Source of the DNA: an uncultured Oscillospiraceae bacterium
GTDB taxonomy: Bacteria > Bacillota > Clostridia > Oscillospirales > Oscillospiraceae
DNA: 64,000 bases
Direction of reading: 5' to 3'
Assembly (NCBI GenBank): GCA_910579775.1
Contig: CAJTUE010000004.1
Span: forward strand, 127,033 to 191,032
In this document: positions 40,236 to 48,341 of the stretch, piece after piece
How the letters are laid out: every line of letters starts with the position of its first letter
How positions within the stretch are numbered: the first letter of the stretch is position 1
The notes under the pieces: generated by a model
Told to the model about the DNA's origin: nothing
What the model saw: the letters and a program-made list of their open reading frames with translations, nothing else
Databases searched by the model: none
Made by a program: the position numbers and the translations under genes

Positions 40236-40255
40236 GGGAAAAAGGGGGAAAGCGG

Positions 40256-40711
40256 ATGGCAAAGCTCACGGATGTGGTCCACGCTCTGGCCGAGCCCATC
40301 GCACAGGAAAACGGCTGTGAGATTTGGGACGTGGAATATGTCAGGGAGGCGGGCACCTGGTTTTTGCGGGTGTATCTGGACCGGGCCGACGGCGTGACCA
40401 TCGACCACTGCGAGGCGGTGAGCCGGGCGCTGGACGCGAAGCTGGACGAGGCAGACCCCATTGAAGGCAGCTACGTGCTGGAGGTGTCCTCCCCCGGCGC
40501 GGACCGGGTCCTCCGAAAGCCCGAACACTTTGAACGGTTCCTGGGCGAGCAGGTGGAGGTCAGGCTCTACCGCCCGGTGGACGGCGTAAAGAGCCTTGTG
40601 GGCGCGCTGCAAAACTATGCGGACGGCGACGTTACCATTGAGACCCCCAACGGCCCGCACATGTTGACAAAGCAGGATATCGCCCAAATCAGACTATATA
40701 TCACTTTTTAA
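40256..40711 (+). CDS. rimP: Ribosome maturation factor RimP
   Basis: 151 residues from the ATG at 40256, preceded by AAAGGGGGAAAG. It assists 30S maturation. The N-terminal domain (about 1-80) carries GCEIWDVEYVREAGTWFLRVYLDRADGVTIDHCEAVSRALDAKLDEADPI with the family's Y-x-x-E-V-S-S-P-G-x-D-R-x-L-R/K motif at about 75-90 (YVLEVSSPGADRVLRKPEHFERF). The C-terminal SH3-like domain follows. It is the first gene of the operon and nusA begins 18 bp after it. A longer in-frame reading through the SLH promoter region is an artefact. Confidence 0.95.
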   Translation: MAKLTDVVHALAEPIAQENGCEIWDVEYVREAGTWFLRVYLDRADGVTIDHCEAVSRALDAKLDEADPIEGSYVLEVSSPGADRVLRKPEHFERFLGEQVEVRLYRPVDGVKSLVGALQNYADGDVTIETPNGPHMLTKQDIAQIRLYITF

Positions 40712-40728
40712 CGAAGGAGAAGATAGCA

Positions 40729-41874
40729 ATGGCTAAGAAAGCACCCGCCCCCAAGTCCGTTGAGCTGGACGGCAAGGAGTTTTTTGCCGCCGTCAACCTC
40801 ATCGAGCAGGAGAAGGGCATCCCCAAGAGCTATATGCTGGACAAGATCACCCAGGCTCTGGTGTCCGCCTATAAGCGGGACCATGAGGGCATCACCGACA
40901 ACGTGGTGGTGGACTTTAACGAGGAGAAGGCCGAGGTCAAGATGTACGTCAAGAAGGACGTGGTGGAGACCGTGGACAATCCTTACACCGAGATGTCCCT
41001 GGAGGAGGCCCAGGCCAAGCTGCCCCAGGCTCAGCTGGGCGACGTGCTGCGCATAGAGGTCAAGACCCGGGCCTTTGGCCGCATCGCCGCCCAGACCGCC
41101 CGCCAGGTCATTGTCCAGGGTATGCGGGAGGCCGAGCAGGGGATGATTTACGACGAGTTCTCCGCCAAGGAGCGCGAGATCCTGACCGGCATCGTCATCC
41201 GCCTGGACCCGCGCAACGGCTCTGCCTCCGTCCGCATTGCCAGCGGCGGCGAGTTTACCGACGCCTACCTGGCCCCCACCGAGCAGGTGCCGGGAGAGGT
41301 CTTGAAGGAGGGCGACCGCCTGAAGGTCTATGTGTCGGAGGTCCGCCGGGCCACCAGGGGTCCCCAGGTGATGATCTCTCGTACCCACCCCGGGCTGGTC
41401 AAGCGGCTGTTTGAGCTGGAAGTGCCCGAGATCTACGACGGCACGGTGGAGATCCGCTCCACCGCCCGGGAGGCGGGCAGCCGCACCAAGATTGCCGTGT
41501 GGTCCGCCGACCCCAACGTGGACCCCATCGGCGCCTGTGTGGGCACCCGCGGACAGCGGGTGAACACCATTGTGGAGGAGCTGAAGGGGGAGAAGATCGA
41601 CATCATCAAGTATTCCGACGACCCTGTGGCCTATGTCTCCGCCGCCCTGGCTCCCGCCTCGGTGATAAGCGTCACCCTGCTGGACGACGGAAAGAGCTGC
41701 CAGGTCATCGTCCCCGACGACCAGCTCTCCCTGGCTATCGGCCGGGAGGGACAGAACGCCCGTCTGGCCGCCAAGCTCACCGGCTTTAAGATCGACATCA
41801 AGCCCCAGTCCGCGCCCGCTGAGCCGGAAGAGGCGCCTGCGGAGACCGCGGAGAACGTGCCCGGCGAAGAATAA
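40729..41874 (+). CDS. nusA: Transcription termination/antitermination factor NusA
   Basis: 381 residues. Domain order: N-terminal RNA polymerase-binding domain (about 1-130), S1 domain (about 135-205; segment with GEILTGIVIRLD...GSASVRI), then KH1 and KH2 (GACVGTRGQRVNTIVEELKGEKIDII, about 267-292; LAIGREGQNARLAAKLTGFKIDI, about 335-357). The C-terminal tail is acidic and Ala/Glu-rich. NusA slows polymerase at hairpins and promotes termination or antitermination. The hairpin in the operon leader may be its own target (inference). Confidence 0.97.
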   Translation: MAKKAPAPKSVELDGKEFFAAVNLIEQEKGIPKSYMLDKITQALVSAYKRDHEGITDNVVVDFNEEKAEVKMYVKKDVVETVDNPYTEMSLEEAQAKLPQAQLGDVLRIEVKTRAFGRIAAQTARQVIVQGMREAEQGMIYDEFSAKEREILTGIVIRLDPRNGSASVRIASGGEFTDAYLAPTEQVPGEVLKEGDRLKVYVSEVRRATRGPQVMISRTHPGLVKRLFELEVPEIYDGTVEIRSTAREAGSRTKIAVWSADPNVDPIGACVGTRGQRVNTIVEELKGEKIDIIKYSDDPVAYVSAALAPASVISVTLLDDGKSCQVIVPDDQLSLAIGREGQNARLAAKLTGFKIDIKPQSAPAEPEEAPAETAENVPGEE

Positions 41875-41906
41875 GCCGCGAGTGTCGTGGTAAGGAGGTG
41901 TTCCCC

Positions 41907-42185
41907 ATGCCCAAGAAGCAGCCCCAGCGCATGTGCGTGGGGTGCCGCCAGATGAAGGAAAAGCCCAAGCTCATCCGGGTGGTCCGTTCCCCTGAGGGGG
42001 AGGTTTCCTTGGATGACCGGGGCAAGAAGCCGGGACGGGGGGCCTATCTCTGCCTCGACCCCGCCTGTCTTAAGCGGGCGGTGAAGTCCAGGGCGCTGGA
42101 GCGGGCCTTTGCCGCGCCCCTGCCCCCCGAGGTCTTGAGCGAGCTGGAGGCCCAGCTGGCTGAGAGGGGGCCGGGAGATGGATAG
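41907..42185 (+). CDS. ylxR: YlxR (DUF448) RNA-binding protein
   Basis: 92 residues from the ATG at 41907 (AAGGAGGTG upstream; a GTG at 41898 would overlap that SD). The DUF448 hallmark RMCVGCRQMKEKPKLIRVVR (about 8-27) is followed by GRGAYLCLDPACLKRAVK (about 45-62). In Firmicutes it follows nusA; relatives bind RNA and influence RNase P activity. Its stop overlaps the ylxQ start by 8 bp. Confidence 0.93.
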   Translation: MPKKQPQRMCVGCRQMKEKPKLIRVVRSPEGEVSLDDRGKKPGRGAYLCLDPACLKRAVKSRALERAFAAPLPPEVLSELEAQLAERGPGDG

Positions 42186-42507
42186 GTTTCTTACCCTGTT
42201 GGGCCTGGCCCTGCGGGCCAAACAGGTGGAAGTGGGGGAGGTCCCCGTCCACACGGCCCTGGCCCACGGCAAGGTAAAAATCGTCTATCTGGCGGCCGAC
42301 GCGGCGGAGAACACCGTTGACAAGGTCCGCCGCCACCTGGGGAATACGCCCTGCCGCTATGTTTCTGCCGACAAGTCCCGCCTGGGATATGCTCTGGGCC
42401 GCAAGAGCTGCGCCCTTGTAGCCGTCACTGATCCCGGCTTTGCCCGCCGCCTGGAGGAGCTGCTCCCCATGGCGGCACAACACCAAGATGGAGGTGTCGT
42501 TCTTTGA
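42178..42507 (+). CDS. ylxQ: L7Ae-family ribosomal-protein-like factor (YlxQ)
   Basis: 109 residues. The L7Ae/L30e/S12e/Gadd45 fold is indicated by RFLTLLGLALRAKQVEVGEVPVHTALAHGKVKIVYLAADAAENT, with later PCRYVSADKSRLGYALGRKSCALVAVTDPGFARRL. It binds structured RNA such as kink-turns. The infB TTG start overlaps its stop by 4 bp. Confidence 0.93.
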   Translation: MDRFLTLLGLALRAKQVEVGEVPVHTALAHGKVKIVYLAADAAENTVDKVRRHLGNTPCRYVSADKSRLGYALGRKSCALVAVTDPGFARRLEELLPMAAQHQDGGVVL

Positions 42508-44879
42508 GTATCGACAACAAGTATCGCGTCCACGAGGTAGCTAAGGATTTCAAGCGCCCCACCAAGGAGATCACCGAGATCCTGACCAAATACGCCACCA
42601 CCCCGAAAAACCATATGCAGGCCCTCACCGACGAGGAGCTGTCCATCATCTTTGCCTACCTGACCGTTCACAATCAGGTGGAGGATATGGCCAGCATCTT
42701 TGAGACCGAGGTCTACCACGAACCCAAGGCTGCGGTGGAGGAGGCTCCCACTCCGGCGGTGGAGGCGCCCGAGGCCGCCGAGGCCGCGCCCCAGGCGCCC
42801 GCTACGGTGCCCGCCGAAGCCGGTCAGGCCGCGGCGGCCAAGCCCGCCACCCCGGCCAAGCCCACCCAACCGCCCCTCCAGCGGCCCACCACCCGGGTGC
42901 CCGAGAAGCGGGTGGTGGACACCCGCAAGGGCGGCCAGGTCAACCTGGAGAAATATGACGAGCGGCTGGAGAACATCGCAGCGGGCCGCACCCAACAGAT
43001 GTCCGCGGGCAAGCAGAAGTTCCAGGGCCGCAACCAGCGGCGCAACAACGCTTTCCAGAGCGGTAAGCGCCGTGCCGAGGAGCAGGAGAAGATGCGCCGC
43101 CTCCACGCGGAGATCGCCAAGAAGCACCCTCTGGTGGTGAAGATCCCCGACGAGATCAACGTGGGCGAATTGGCCTCCCGCATGAAGAAGACCGCCGCCG
43201 AGGTGGTCAAGACCTTGATGAAAAACGGCGTGATGGCCTCGGTCAGCGACGTGATCGACTTTGACACCGCCGCCATCATCACCGAAGAGCTGGGCTGTAA
43301 GGTGGAGAAGGAGGTCATCGTCACCATCGAGGAACGGCTCATCGACGTGTCTGAGGACAAGGAGGAGGATCTGCAGCCCCGGGCCCCCGTGGTGGTGGTC
43401 ATGGGCCACGTGGACCACGGCAAGACCTCCCTGCTGGACTATATCCGTGATTCCCACGTCGCCTCCGGCGAGGCAGGCGGCATCACCCAGCACATCGGCG
43501 CCTATCAAGTCATGGTCCAGGGCAAGCCCATCACCTTCCTGGATACCCCCGGCCATGAGGCGTTTACCGCCATGCGCGCCCGGGGCGCGATGATCACCGA
43601 CGTGGCGATCCTGGTGGTGGCCGCCGACGACGGCATCATGCCCCAGACCATCGAGTCCATCAACCACGCCAAGGCCGCCAACATTCCCATCATCGTGGCC
43701 ATCAACAAGATGGATAAGCCCGAGGCTAACCCCGAGCGCATCAAGCAGCAGCTCACCGAGTATGAGCTGGTGGCGGAGGACTGGGGCGGCGAGACTATTA
43801 TCTGTCCCATCTCCGCCAAGACCGGCCAGGGGGTGGAGAACCTGCTGGAGATGGTCAATCTTACCGCCGAGATGCGGGAGCTGAAGGCCAACCCGGACCG
43901 CACCGCTCACGGCGCGGTGATCGAGGCCCGGCTGGACAAGGGCCGCGGCCCGGTGGCGACCCTGCTGGTGCAGAACGGCACCTTGAAGCAGGGCGACGTG
44001 ATCATTGCCGGGACGGCAGTGGGCCGTGTCCGTGCCATGACCAACGCCCGGGGGGAAAAGGTCACCGAGGCAGGTCCCTCCGTGCCCGTGGAGATCACCG
44101 GTATGAGCGAGGTCCCCGGCGCGGGCGATGACTTCCACGCCGTGGCCGACGAGCGCATGGCCCGGGAACTGGTAGAGCAGCGCAAGCACGAGCAGAAGCA
44201 GGTCGCCGCCGGCCCCGCCGGGCAGAAGGTCACCCTGGAGGACCTCTTTAGCCAGATCCAGCAGGGGGAGATCAAGGATCTGAACGTCATCGTCAAGGCG
44301 GACGTGCAAGGCTCCGCCGAGGCGTTGAAGGCCAGTTTGGAGAAGATCGCCAACGACGAAGTGCGGGTGCGGGTCATCCACTGCGCCGTGGGCGCGATCA
44401 ACGAGTCGGACGTGACCCTGGCGGCTACCTCCAAGGCCATCATTGTGGGTTTCAACGTCCGTCCCGACAACAATGCCCGGGACACCGCCAACCGCCTCAA
44501 TGTGGACCTGCGGCTTTACAGCGTTATCTACGACGCCATCAACGAGATCGAGACTGCCATGAAGGGGATGCTGGCGCCCAAGTTCCGCGAGGTCTCCCTG
44601 GGTGAGGCGGAGGTCCGCCAGGTGTTCAAGATCACCGGCGCGGGTATTGTGGCTGGCTGTTACGTTCAGAGCGGCCATATCCAGCGCGGCGCGAAGCTGC
44701 GGCTGATCCGGGACAACATCATCATCCACGAGGGCGTGATCGCCACTCTCAAGCGGTTCAAGGACGACGTGAAGGATGTGGCCGAGGGCTACGAGTGCGG
44801 CATCACCATCGAGAAGTACGGCGACGTGAAGGAAGGGGACACCATCGAGGCGTTTATCCTGGAGCAGATCGAGGTGTGA
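42504..44879 (+). CDS. infB: Translation initiation factor IF-2
   Basis: 791 residues from a TTG (SD GATGGAGGTG 9 nt upstream). The N-terminal IF2_N domain (RVHEVAKDFKRPTKEI) is followed by a Pro/Ala/Glu-rich linker (about 80-135) and a second IF2_N (about 205-260). The G domain has GHVDHGKTSLLDYI (G1, about 300), DTPGHEAF (G3) and NKMDKPEAN (G4). Domains II-IV follow, including the QGSAEALKASLEKI and fMet-tRNA-binding C-terminus. It delivers initiator tRNA to the 30S subunit. A nearly full-length antisense ORF exists but looks like a codon-bias shadow. Confidence 0.97.
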   Translation: MSIDNKYRVHEVAKDFKRPTKEITEILTKYATTPKNHMQALTDEELSIIFAYLTVHNQVEDMASIFETEVYHEPKAAVEEAPTPAVEAPEAAEAAPQAPATVPAEAGQAAAAKPATPAKPTQPPLQRPTTRVPEKRVVDTRKGGQVNLEKYDERLENIAAGRTQQMSAGKQKFQGRNQRRNNAFQSGKRRAEEQEKMRRLHAEIAKKHPLVVKIPDEINVGELASRMKKTAAEVVKTLMKNGVMASVSDVIDFDTAAIITEELGCKVEKEVIVTIEERLIDVSEDKEEDLQPRAPVVVVMGHVDHGKTSLLDYIRDSHVASGEAGGITQHIGAYQVMVQGKPITFLDTPGHEAFTAMRARGAMITDVAILVVAADDGIMPQTIESINHAKAANIPIIVAINKMDKPEANPERIKQQLTEYELVAEDWGGETIICPISAKTGQGVENLLEMVNLTAEMRELKANPDRTAHGAVIEARLDKGRGPVATLLVQNGTLKQGDVIIAGTAVGRVRAMTNARGEKVTEAGPSVPVEITGMSEVPGAGDDFHAVADERMARELVEQRKHEQKQVAAGPAGQKVTLEDLFSQIQQGEIKDLNVIVKADVQGSAEALKASLEKIANDEVRVRVIHCAVGAINESDVTLAATSKAIIVGFNVRPDNNARDTANRLNVDLRLYSVIYDAINEIETAMKGMLAPKFREVSLGEAEVRQVFKITGAGIVAGCYVQSGHIQRGAKLRLIRDNIIIHEGVIATLKRFKDDVKDVAEGYECGITIEKYGDVKEGDTIEAFILEQIEV

Positions 44880-44964
44880 GCGGCATTTTGCCAAGGAGCG
44901 GGAAGCGGGGCCGCGGCGTGTCCAACGGGAGCGTGACAGCGGCGAAGCGCGAGGTGTGATGCGT

Positions 44965-45242
44965 CTAATGCGAACATGACAGCCCGCCCACAGCTTAGCC
45001 AGCTCTTGGCGAAGGCCAAGGCCTAGGGCGTAGTAGACGTCGTTCTGGTAGCAGTGCAGGCGTGAAAAAGCGACGTCGTAGTCGTCCAGCGCGTCAAAGC
45101 CCACCAGGGCCTGGAGCTTTTGGTGGGCGGCCTGGTAGGTCTGGAACGCCGCCTCATAGCCCGGGGCCGCCAGGGCCAGAGCGTGGGCTTTTCGGCCGAT
45201 GTCTGTATTGCCCCAAAGCAGTTGAAAAAGCAGGTCTTGCAT
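44965..45242 (-). pseudogene. Small protein gene with lost stop (DUF6809-like?)
   Basis: From the ATG at 45242 (AGGAGTG upstream) a plausible protein begins MQDLLFQLLWGNTDIGRKAHALALAAPGYEAAFQTYQAAHQKLQALVGF and continues for about 90 residues, with a helical pattern (DDYDVAFSRLHCYQNDVYYALGLGLRQELAKLW) recalling small proteins found next to XRE regulators. In frame it has no stop and runs antisense through all of infB. A neighbouring frame stops at 44965, which suggests a frameshift near residue 90. Family assignment is weak. It is divergent from the XRE gene across a 10-bp dyad. Confidence 0.45.
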
Positions 45243-45269
45243 ATTAAACACTCCTGGCGTAATAACTTT

Positions 45270-45305
45270 ACACGCAATAATAATGCACTAAATTGTATTG
45301 CGTGT
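45270..45305. promoter_or_regulatory. Dyad operator of the infB-rbfA cassette
   Basis: A perfect 10-bp inverted repeat ACACGCAATA / TATTGCGTGT (45270-45279 and 45296-45305), with centres 26 bp apart in the 84-bp region between two divergent start codons. The A/T-rich spacer fits a promoter core. Confidence 0.75.
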
Positions 45306-45326
45306 CAATACCATAGGGGGAAAACT

Positions 45327-45545
45327 ATGGCAAACTTTTCGTCACGCATGAAGGAGCTACGTACAGAGCGCAAGATGACCCAGCAGGATATGGCCGACAC
45401 GCTGGGCTTGCGGGTACGCTCCTATCAGTGCTATGAATACAACGAGGCTTATCCCGATGTTCCCGGCCTCATTGCCATCGCCGACTATTTTGACGTGAGC
45501 CTGGACTATCTGGTGGGCCGCTCCGACGTGCGCGAGCGGCAGTAA
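45327..45545 (+). CDS. XRE-family regulator (72 aa)
   Basis: 72 residues from the ATG at 45327 (TAGGGGG upstream). It is nearly all helix-turn-helix: FSSRMKELRTERKMTQQDMADTLGLRVRSYQCYEYNEAYPDVPGLIAIADYFDVSLDYLVGRSD. The G-L-R-V-R-S-Y-Q-x-Y-E stretch is the recognition region. It is likely a repressor of itself and of the divergent small gene through the dyad at 45270-45305. It lies inside what is normally a continuous translation operon. Confidence 0.9.
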   Translation: MANFSSRMKELRTERKMTQQDMADTLGLRVRSYQCYEYNEAYPDVPGLIAIADYFDVSLDYLVGRSDVRERQ

Positions 45546-45565
45546 GTACAAAAGAGGGATCGCCG

Positions 45566-47008
45566 ATGAAGATACGGTTTTTGGAGCCGGGCAACCGCCC
45601 TTACCGGCGGTCCTTGCTGAACTACTTTGTCTATGAGCGCACCATCCGCACCCCCTCCAACGGCATTTTGACGCTGGCGACTATTTTGAAGCGGGAGTAT
45701 GACGACGTGCTTTGCTACAGCGAGTCTATCTCCCATATCCGTTGGAAGGACGTGCTGGATGCAGACCTGATCTTCATCAGCATTTTCACCTTCAGCGCAG
45801 AGCGAGGCTACGTGCTGGCAGACTATATCCGCGCTCACAGCGGCGCAACGGTGGTCTTTGGTGGGCTTCACGCTACGCTGAACGGGGAAGAGGCGCTGGA
45901 GCATGGCGACTATGTGCTGCGGGGTGAGGGGGACGAGAGCATCTTGCCCTTTGTCCGCGCCTTGGCGGCGGGAGAGCGGCCTGCTTCCGTACCCGGCGCG
46001 CTGTGGAGAGAGGGAGAGACGCTGGTAGACACCGGCGCGCCGGTTCCGCCCCGGGACATTGACACCATCCCGGACCGCAATTTACTCTATCGCTTTCAGA
46101 AGATGGCGGGACACAATACCCTGTGGCCTCAGGTCCACGCCTCCCGGGGCTGTCCACACTGCTGCGACTACTGTGCGCTGGTGGCGGCCTTTGGACGGAC
46201 GGTGCGAACCCGCAGCCCAGAGGCGGTGGTGGAGGACATCCGGCAGGCCATCGACTTTTTTGACCGGAAACGCCGCCGGCTGGCGAAGATGCTGTGGATC
46301 ACCGATGACAACTTTTTTGCCGACCGGGCTTGGGCCGTCTCGGTGCTCAACGCCATCATCGAAAGCGGCATTCAATATGCCTTTACCATTCAGGCCCGCT
46401 ATGAGGTGGGCTTTGACGACGAGATGCTGGAGCTTCTCAAGCGGGCGGGTTTTCAGGAGTTGGCCCTGGGCATTGAATTTCTGGAGAATGAGGCCTTTGC
46501 CAGCTACCACAAGAAGAGCACCTATCAAGAGGTCTGCGACGCGGTGGCCAACATCCAGCGCCACGGTCTGCGCACCAGGGGACTGTTTATCTTTGGGGCG
46601 GACAACCATACCCCCGGTATTGGGGAACGGCTGGCGGCGTTTGTGGAGGAACACCATATCTCCGGCATTTTGATCCAGTCCATGTACTTCATCCCCGGAA
46701 CGCCGGTGTACGAGAGCCACAAGGACCGACTTCTGTGGCAGGGGGATTGGGCGCGCTGCGTGGGCAAGGTGGTCCATCGTCCGGAGCGTATCACCCCGGT
46801 GGAGCTGCAGCAGGAGATCATTCTGGCCAGCCGGCGGATCTATTCCTGCAAAAACCTATTGCACGCGCTGGTATGCAAGCGGGGGTTGGAGCGCATCCTG
46901 TTCTTGGGGGAATACTTCTGGCAGGCGTCGGTACGCGCGGACCTGAAAAAAGATATCAAGCTGCTGCGGGCATGGGAGGCGGAGCACCGCCCTCAGCCTG
47001 TGGGCTGA
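45566..47008 (+). CDS. B12-binding-domain radical SAM enzyme
   Basis: 480 residues. The N-terminal cobalamin-binding-like fold (about 1-130) contains DADLIFISIFTFSAERGYVLADYIRAHSGATVVFGGLHATLNGEEAL and YVLRGEGDESILPFV. The radical SAM cluster motif follows at about 197-204 (RGCPHCCDYCAL, CX3CX2C). Downstream are the barrel strands (LWITDDNFFADRAW; AFTIQARYEVGFDDEMLELLKRAGFQELALGIEFLE). This is the subfamily of radical SAM methyltransferases and cyclases that use B12; the substrate is unknown. It lies between infB and rbfA, beside an XRE gene, an unusual place for such an enzyme. Confidence 0.9.
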   Translation: MKIRFLEPGNRPYRRSLLNYFVYERTIRTPSNGILTLATILKREYDDVLCYSESISHIRWKDVLDADLIFISIFTFSAERGYVLADYIRAHSGATVVFGGLHATLNGEEALEHGDYVLRGEGDESILPFVRALAAGERPASVPGALWREGETLVDTGAPVPPRDIDTIPDRNLLYRFQKMAGHNTLWPQVHASRGCPHCCDYCALVAAFGRTVRTRSPEAVVEDIRQAIDFFDRKRRRLAKMLWITDDNFFADRAWAVSVLNAIIESGIQYAFTIQARYEVGFDDEMLELLKRAGFQELALGIEFLENEAFASYHKKSTYQEVCDAVANIQRHGLRTRGLFIFGADNHTPGIGERLAAFVEEHHISGILIQSMYFIPGTPVYESHKDRLLWQGDWARCVGKVVHRPERITPVELQQEIILASRRIYSCKNLLHALVCKRGLERILFLGEYFWQASVRADLKKDIKLLRAWEAEHRPQPVG

Positions 47009-47023
47009 CAAAAGGAGAACACT

Positions 47024-47377
47024 ATGGCATCGAATCGTATGGCGCGGGTGAACGAGGAGCTGCAGCGGGAGCTGGCGGCCCTCATCCCCACGGTAAAGGA
47101 CCCCCGGGTGGCAGAGGCCGGGATGATCTCGGTCACAGGTGTGGACGCCGCCGCCGACCTGAAGCAGGCGAAGGTCTACGTCAGTGTGCTGGACAAGTCC
47201 AAAGAGAAGGACGCCCTCAAGGGCCTCAAATCGGCGGCGGGCTGGCTGCGGCGGGAGGTGGGCCGCGCCCTGACCCTTCGGGCTACCCCGGAGCTGTTTT
47301 TCATCGCCGACGACTCCATGGACAAGGGAGCCCACATTTTGAGCATTCTGCGCTCCCTGGACGGCAAGGAGAGCTGA
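47024..47377 (+). CDS. rbfA: Ribosome-binding factor A
   Basis: 117 residues. It matures the 16S 5' end on the 30S subunit. A KH-like fold is indicated by RMARVNEELQRELAALIPTVKDPRVAEAGMISVTGVDAAADLKQAKVYVSVLD and a C-terminal helix with LRREVGRALTLRATPELFFIADDSMDKG. It begins 15 bp after the radical SAM gene, so the translation operon resumes here. Only 1 bp separates it from the DHH gene. Confidence 0.95.
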   Translation: MASNRMARVNEELQRELAALIPTVKDPRVAEAGMISVTGVDAAADLKQAKVYVSVLDKSKEKDALKGLKSAAGWLRREVGRALTLRATPELFFIADDSMDKGAHILSILRSLDGKES

Positions 47378-47378
47378 C

Positions 47379-48341
47379 ATGAACATCGACTATAAGCAAG
47401 CAGCCGCCCTGCTGGGCGGCTGGGATCATATCCTCATTTTGACCCACCGGAGGCCCGACGGCGACACCATCGGGTGCGCGGTGGGCCTTTGCGCGCTCCT
47501 GCGCCAACTGGGCAAGACCGCTTGGCTCCACCCCAACGAGGACGCGACCGAGCTGTTTACCCCCTATCTGGAGGACTATATCTCCCCGGCGGGGTTTGCG
47601 TATGATAAGGTGGTAGCGGTGGATGTGGCGACCCTTGACCTGTTGACGAACGCTGAGAGGACCATTGCCGACGCCCGGGGGATCGACCTGTGCGTAGACC
47701 ACCACCCGTCCAACACGGGATATGCCGCGGCCAGTTGTGTGGAGGCGGACAAGGCCGCATGTGGGGAGATCATTTTCAAGCTGGTGGGCGAGCTGGGCAG
47801 GCTGGACGCTGAGATCGCCAAGATGCTCTATGTGGCCGTGTCCACAGACACGGGCTGTTTTGCCTACGCCAACACCACCGCCAATACCCACGCGGTGGCG
47901 GCGGCGCTGATGGCGCAGGAAATTCCTTACAGGGAGATCAACAAGCGGCATTTCCGCACCAAGTCCAAAAAGCGCATGAAGCTGGAGACCATCCTCATCC
48001 AGAGCCTGGAGGAGCTGGAGGGAGGGAAGGTGGTCGTCGGCGCGCTGAGTCTTGCGGACATGGCAAGGGTAGGCGCCGCCGAGGTGGACGCGGAGGATAT
48101 CGCCGCCGTGCTGGGTCAGATCGAGGGCGTGAAGGCCTCGGCTACCATTCGGGAACTGCGGGACGGGGAGTGCAAGCTCTCTCTGCGCACCGATTCGTCC
48201 TATCTGGACGCCTGCGCGGTCTGCGCTCTGTTGGGCGGCGGCGGGCACAAGGCCGCCGCCGGGGCTACAGTGAAGGGGGACGTAGCCGCTGCGCGCTCGG
48301 CCATGGCCCAGGCCATCAGGAAGGTGCTCCATGGGGATTGA
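47379..48341 (+). CDS. nrnA: DHH-family bifunctional oligoribonuclease/PAP phosphatase NrnA
   Basis: 320 residues. DHH motifs: LTHRRPDGDTIGCAVGL (about 23-39), VVAVDVATLDLL (about 73), CVDHHPSN (the DHH signature, about 103-110), VSTDTGCFAY (about 155) and the C-terminal DHHA1 GGGGHKAAAGATV (about 285). It hydrolyses short oligoribonucleotides and pAp. The rbfA-nrnA-truB-ribF order is standard in Firmicutes. It overlaps truB by 11 bp. Confidence 0.94.
   Translation: MNIDYKQAAALLGGWDHILILTHRRPDGDTIGCAVGLCALLRQLGKTAWLHPNEDATELFTPYLEDYISPAGFAYDKVVAVDVATLDLLTNAERTIADARGIDLCVDHHPSNTGYAAASCVEADKAACGEIIFKLVGELGRLDAEIAKMLYVAVSTDTGCFAYANTTANTHAVAAALMAQEIPYREINKRHFRTKSKKRMKLETILIQSLEELEGGKVVVGALSLADMARVGAAEVDAEDIAAVLGQIEGVKASATIRELRDGECKLSLRTDSSYLDACAVCALLGGGGHKAAAGATVKGDVAAARSAMAQAIRKVLHGD

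Noticed and set aside
39362..40255. Upstream in-frame extension of rimP across the SLH gene
   Set aside because: The extension is antisense to the SLH gene, crosses a promoter and an attenuator-like hairpin, and does not resemble RimP. The ATG at 40256 has a good SD.
42357..45251. 964-codon minus-strand ORF over infB
   Set aside because: Only the first 90 codons look like a protein. The rest mirrors infB codon bias (long His/Gly/Leu/Val runs) and has no start or SD of its own.
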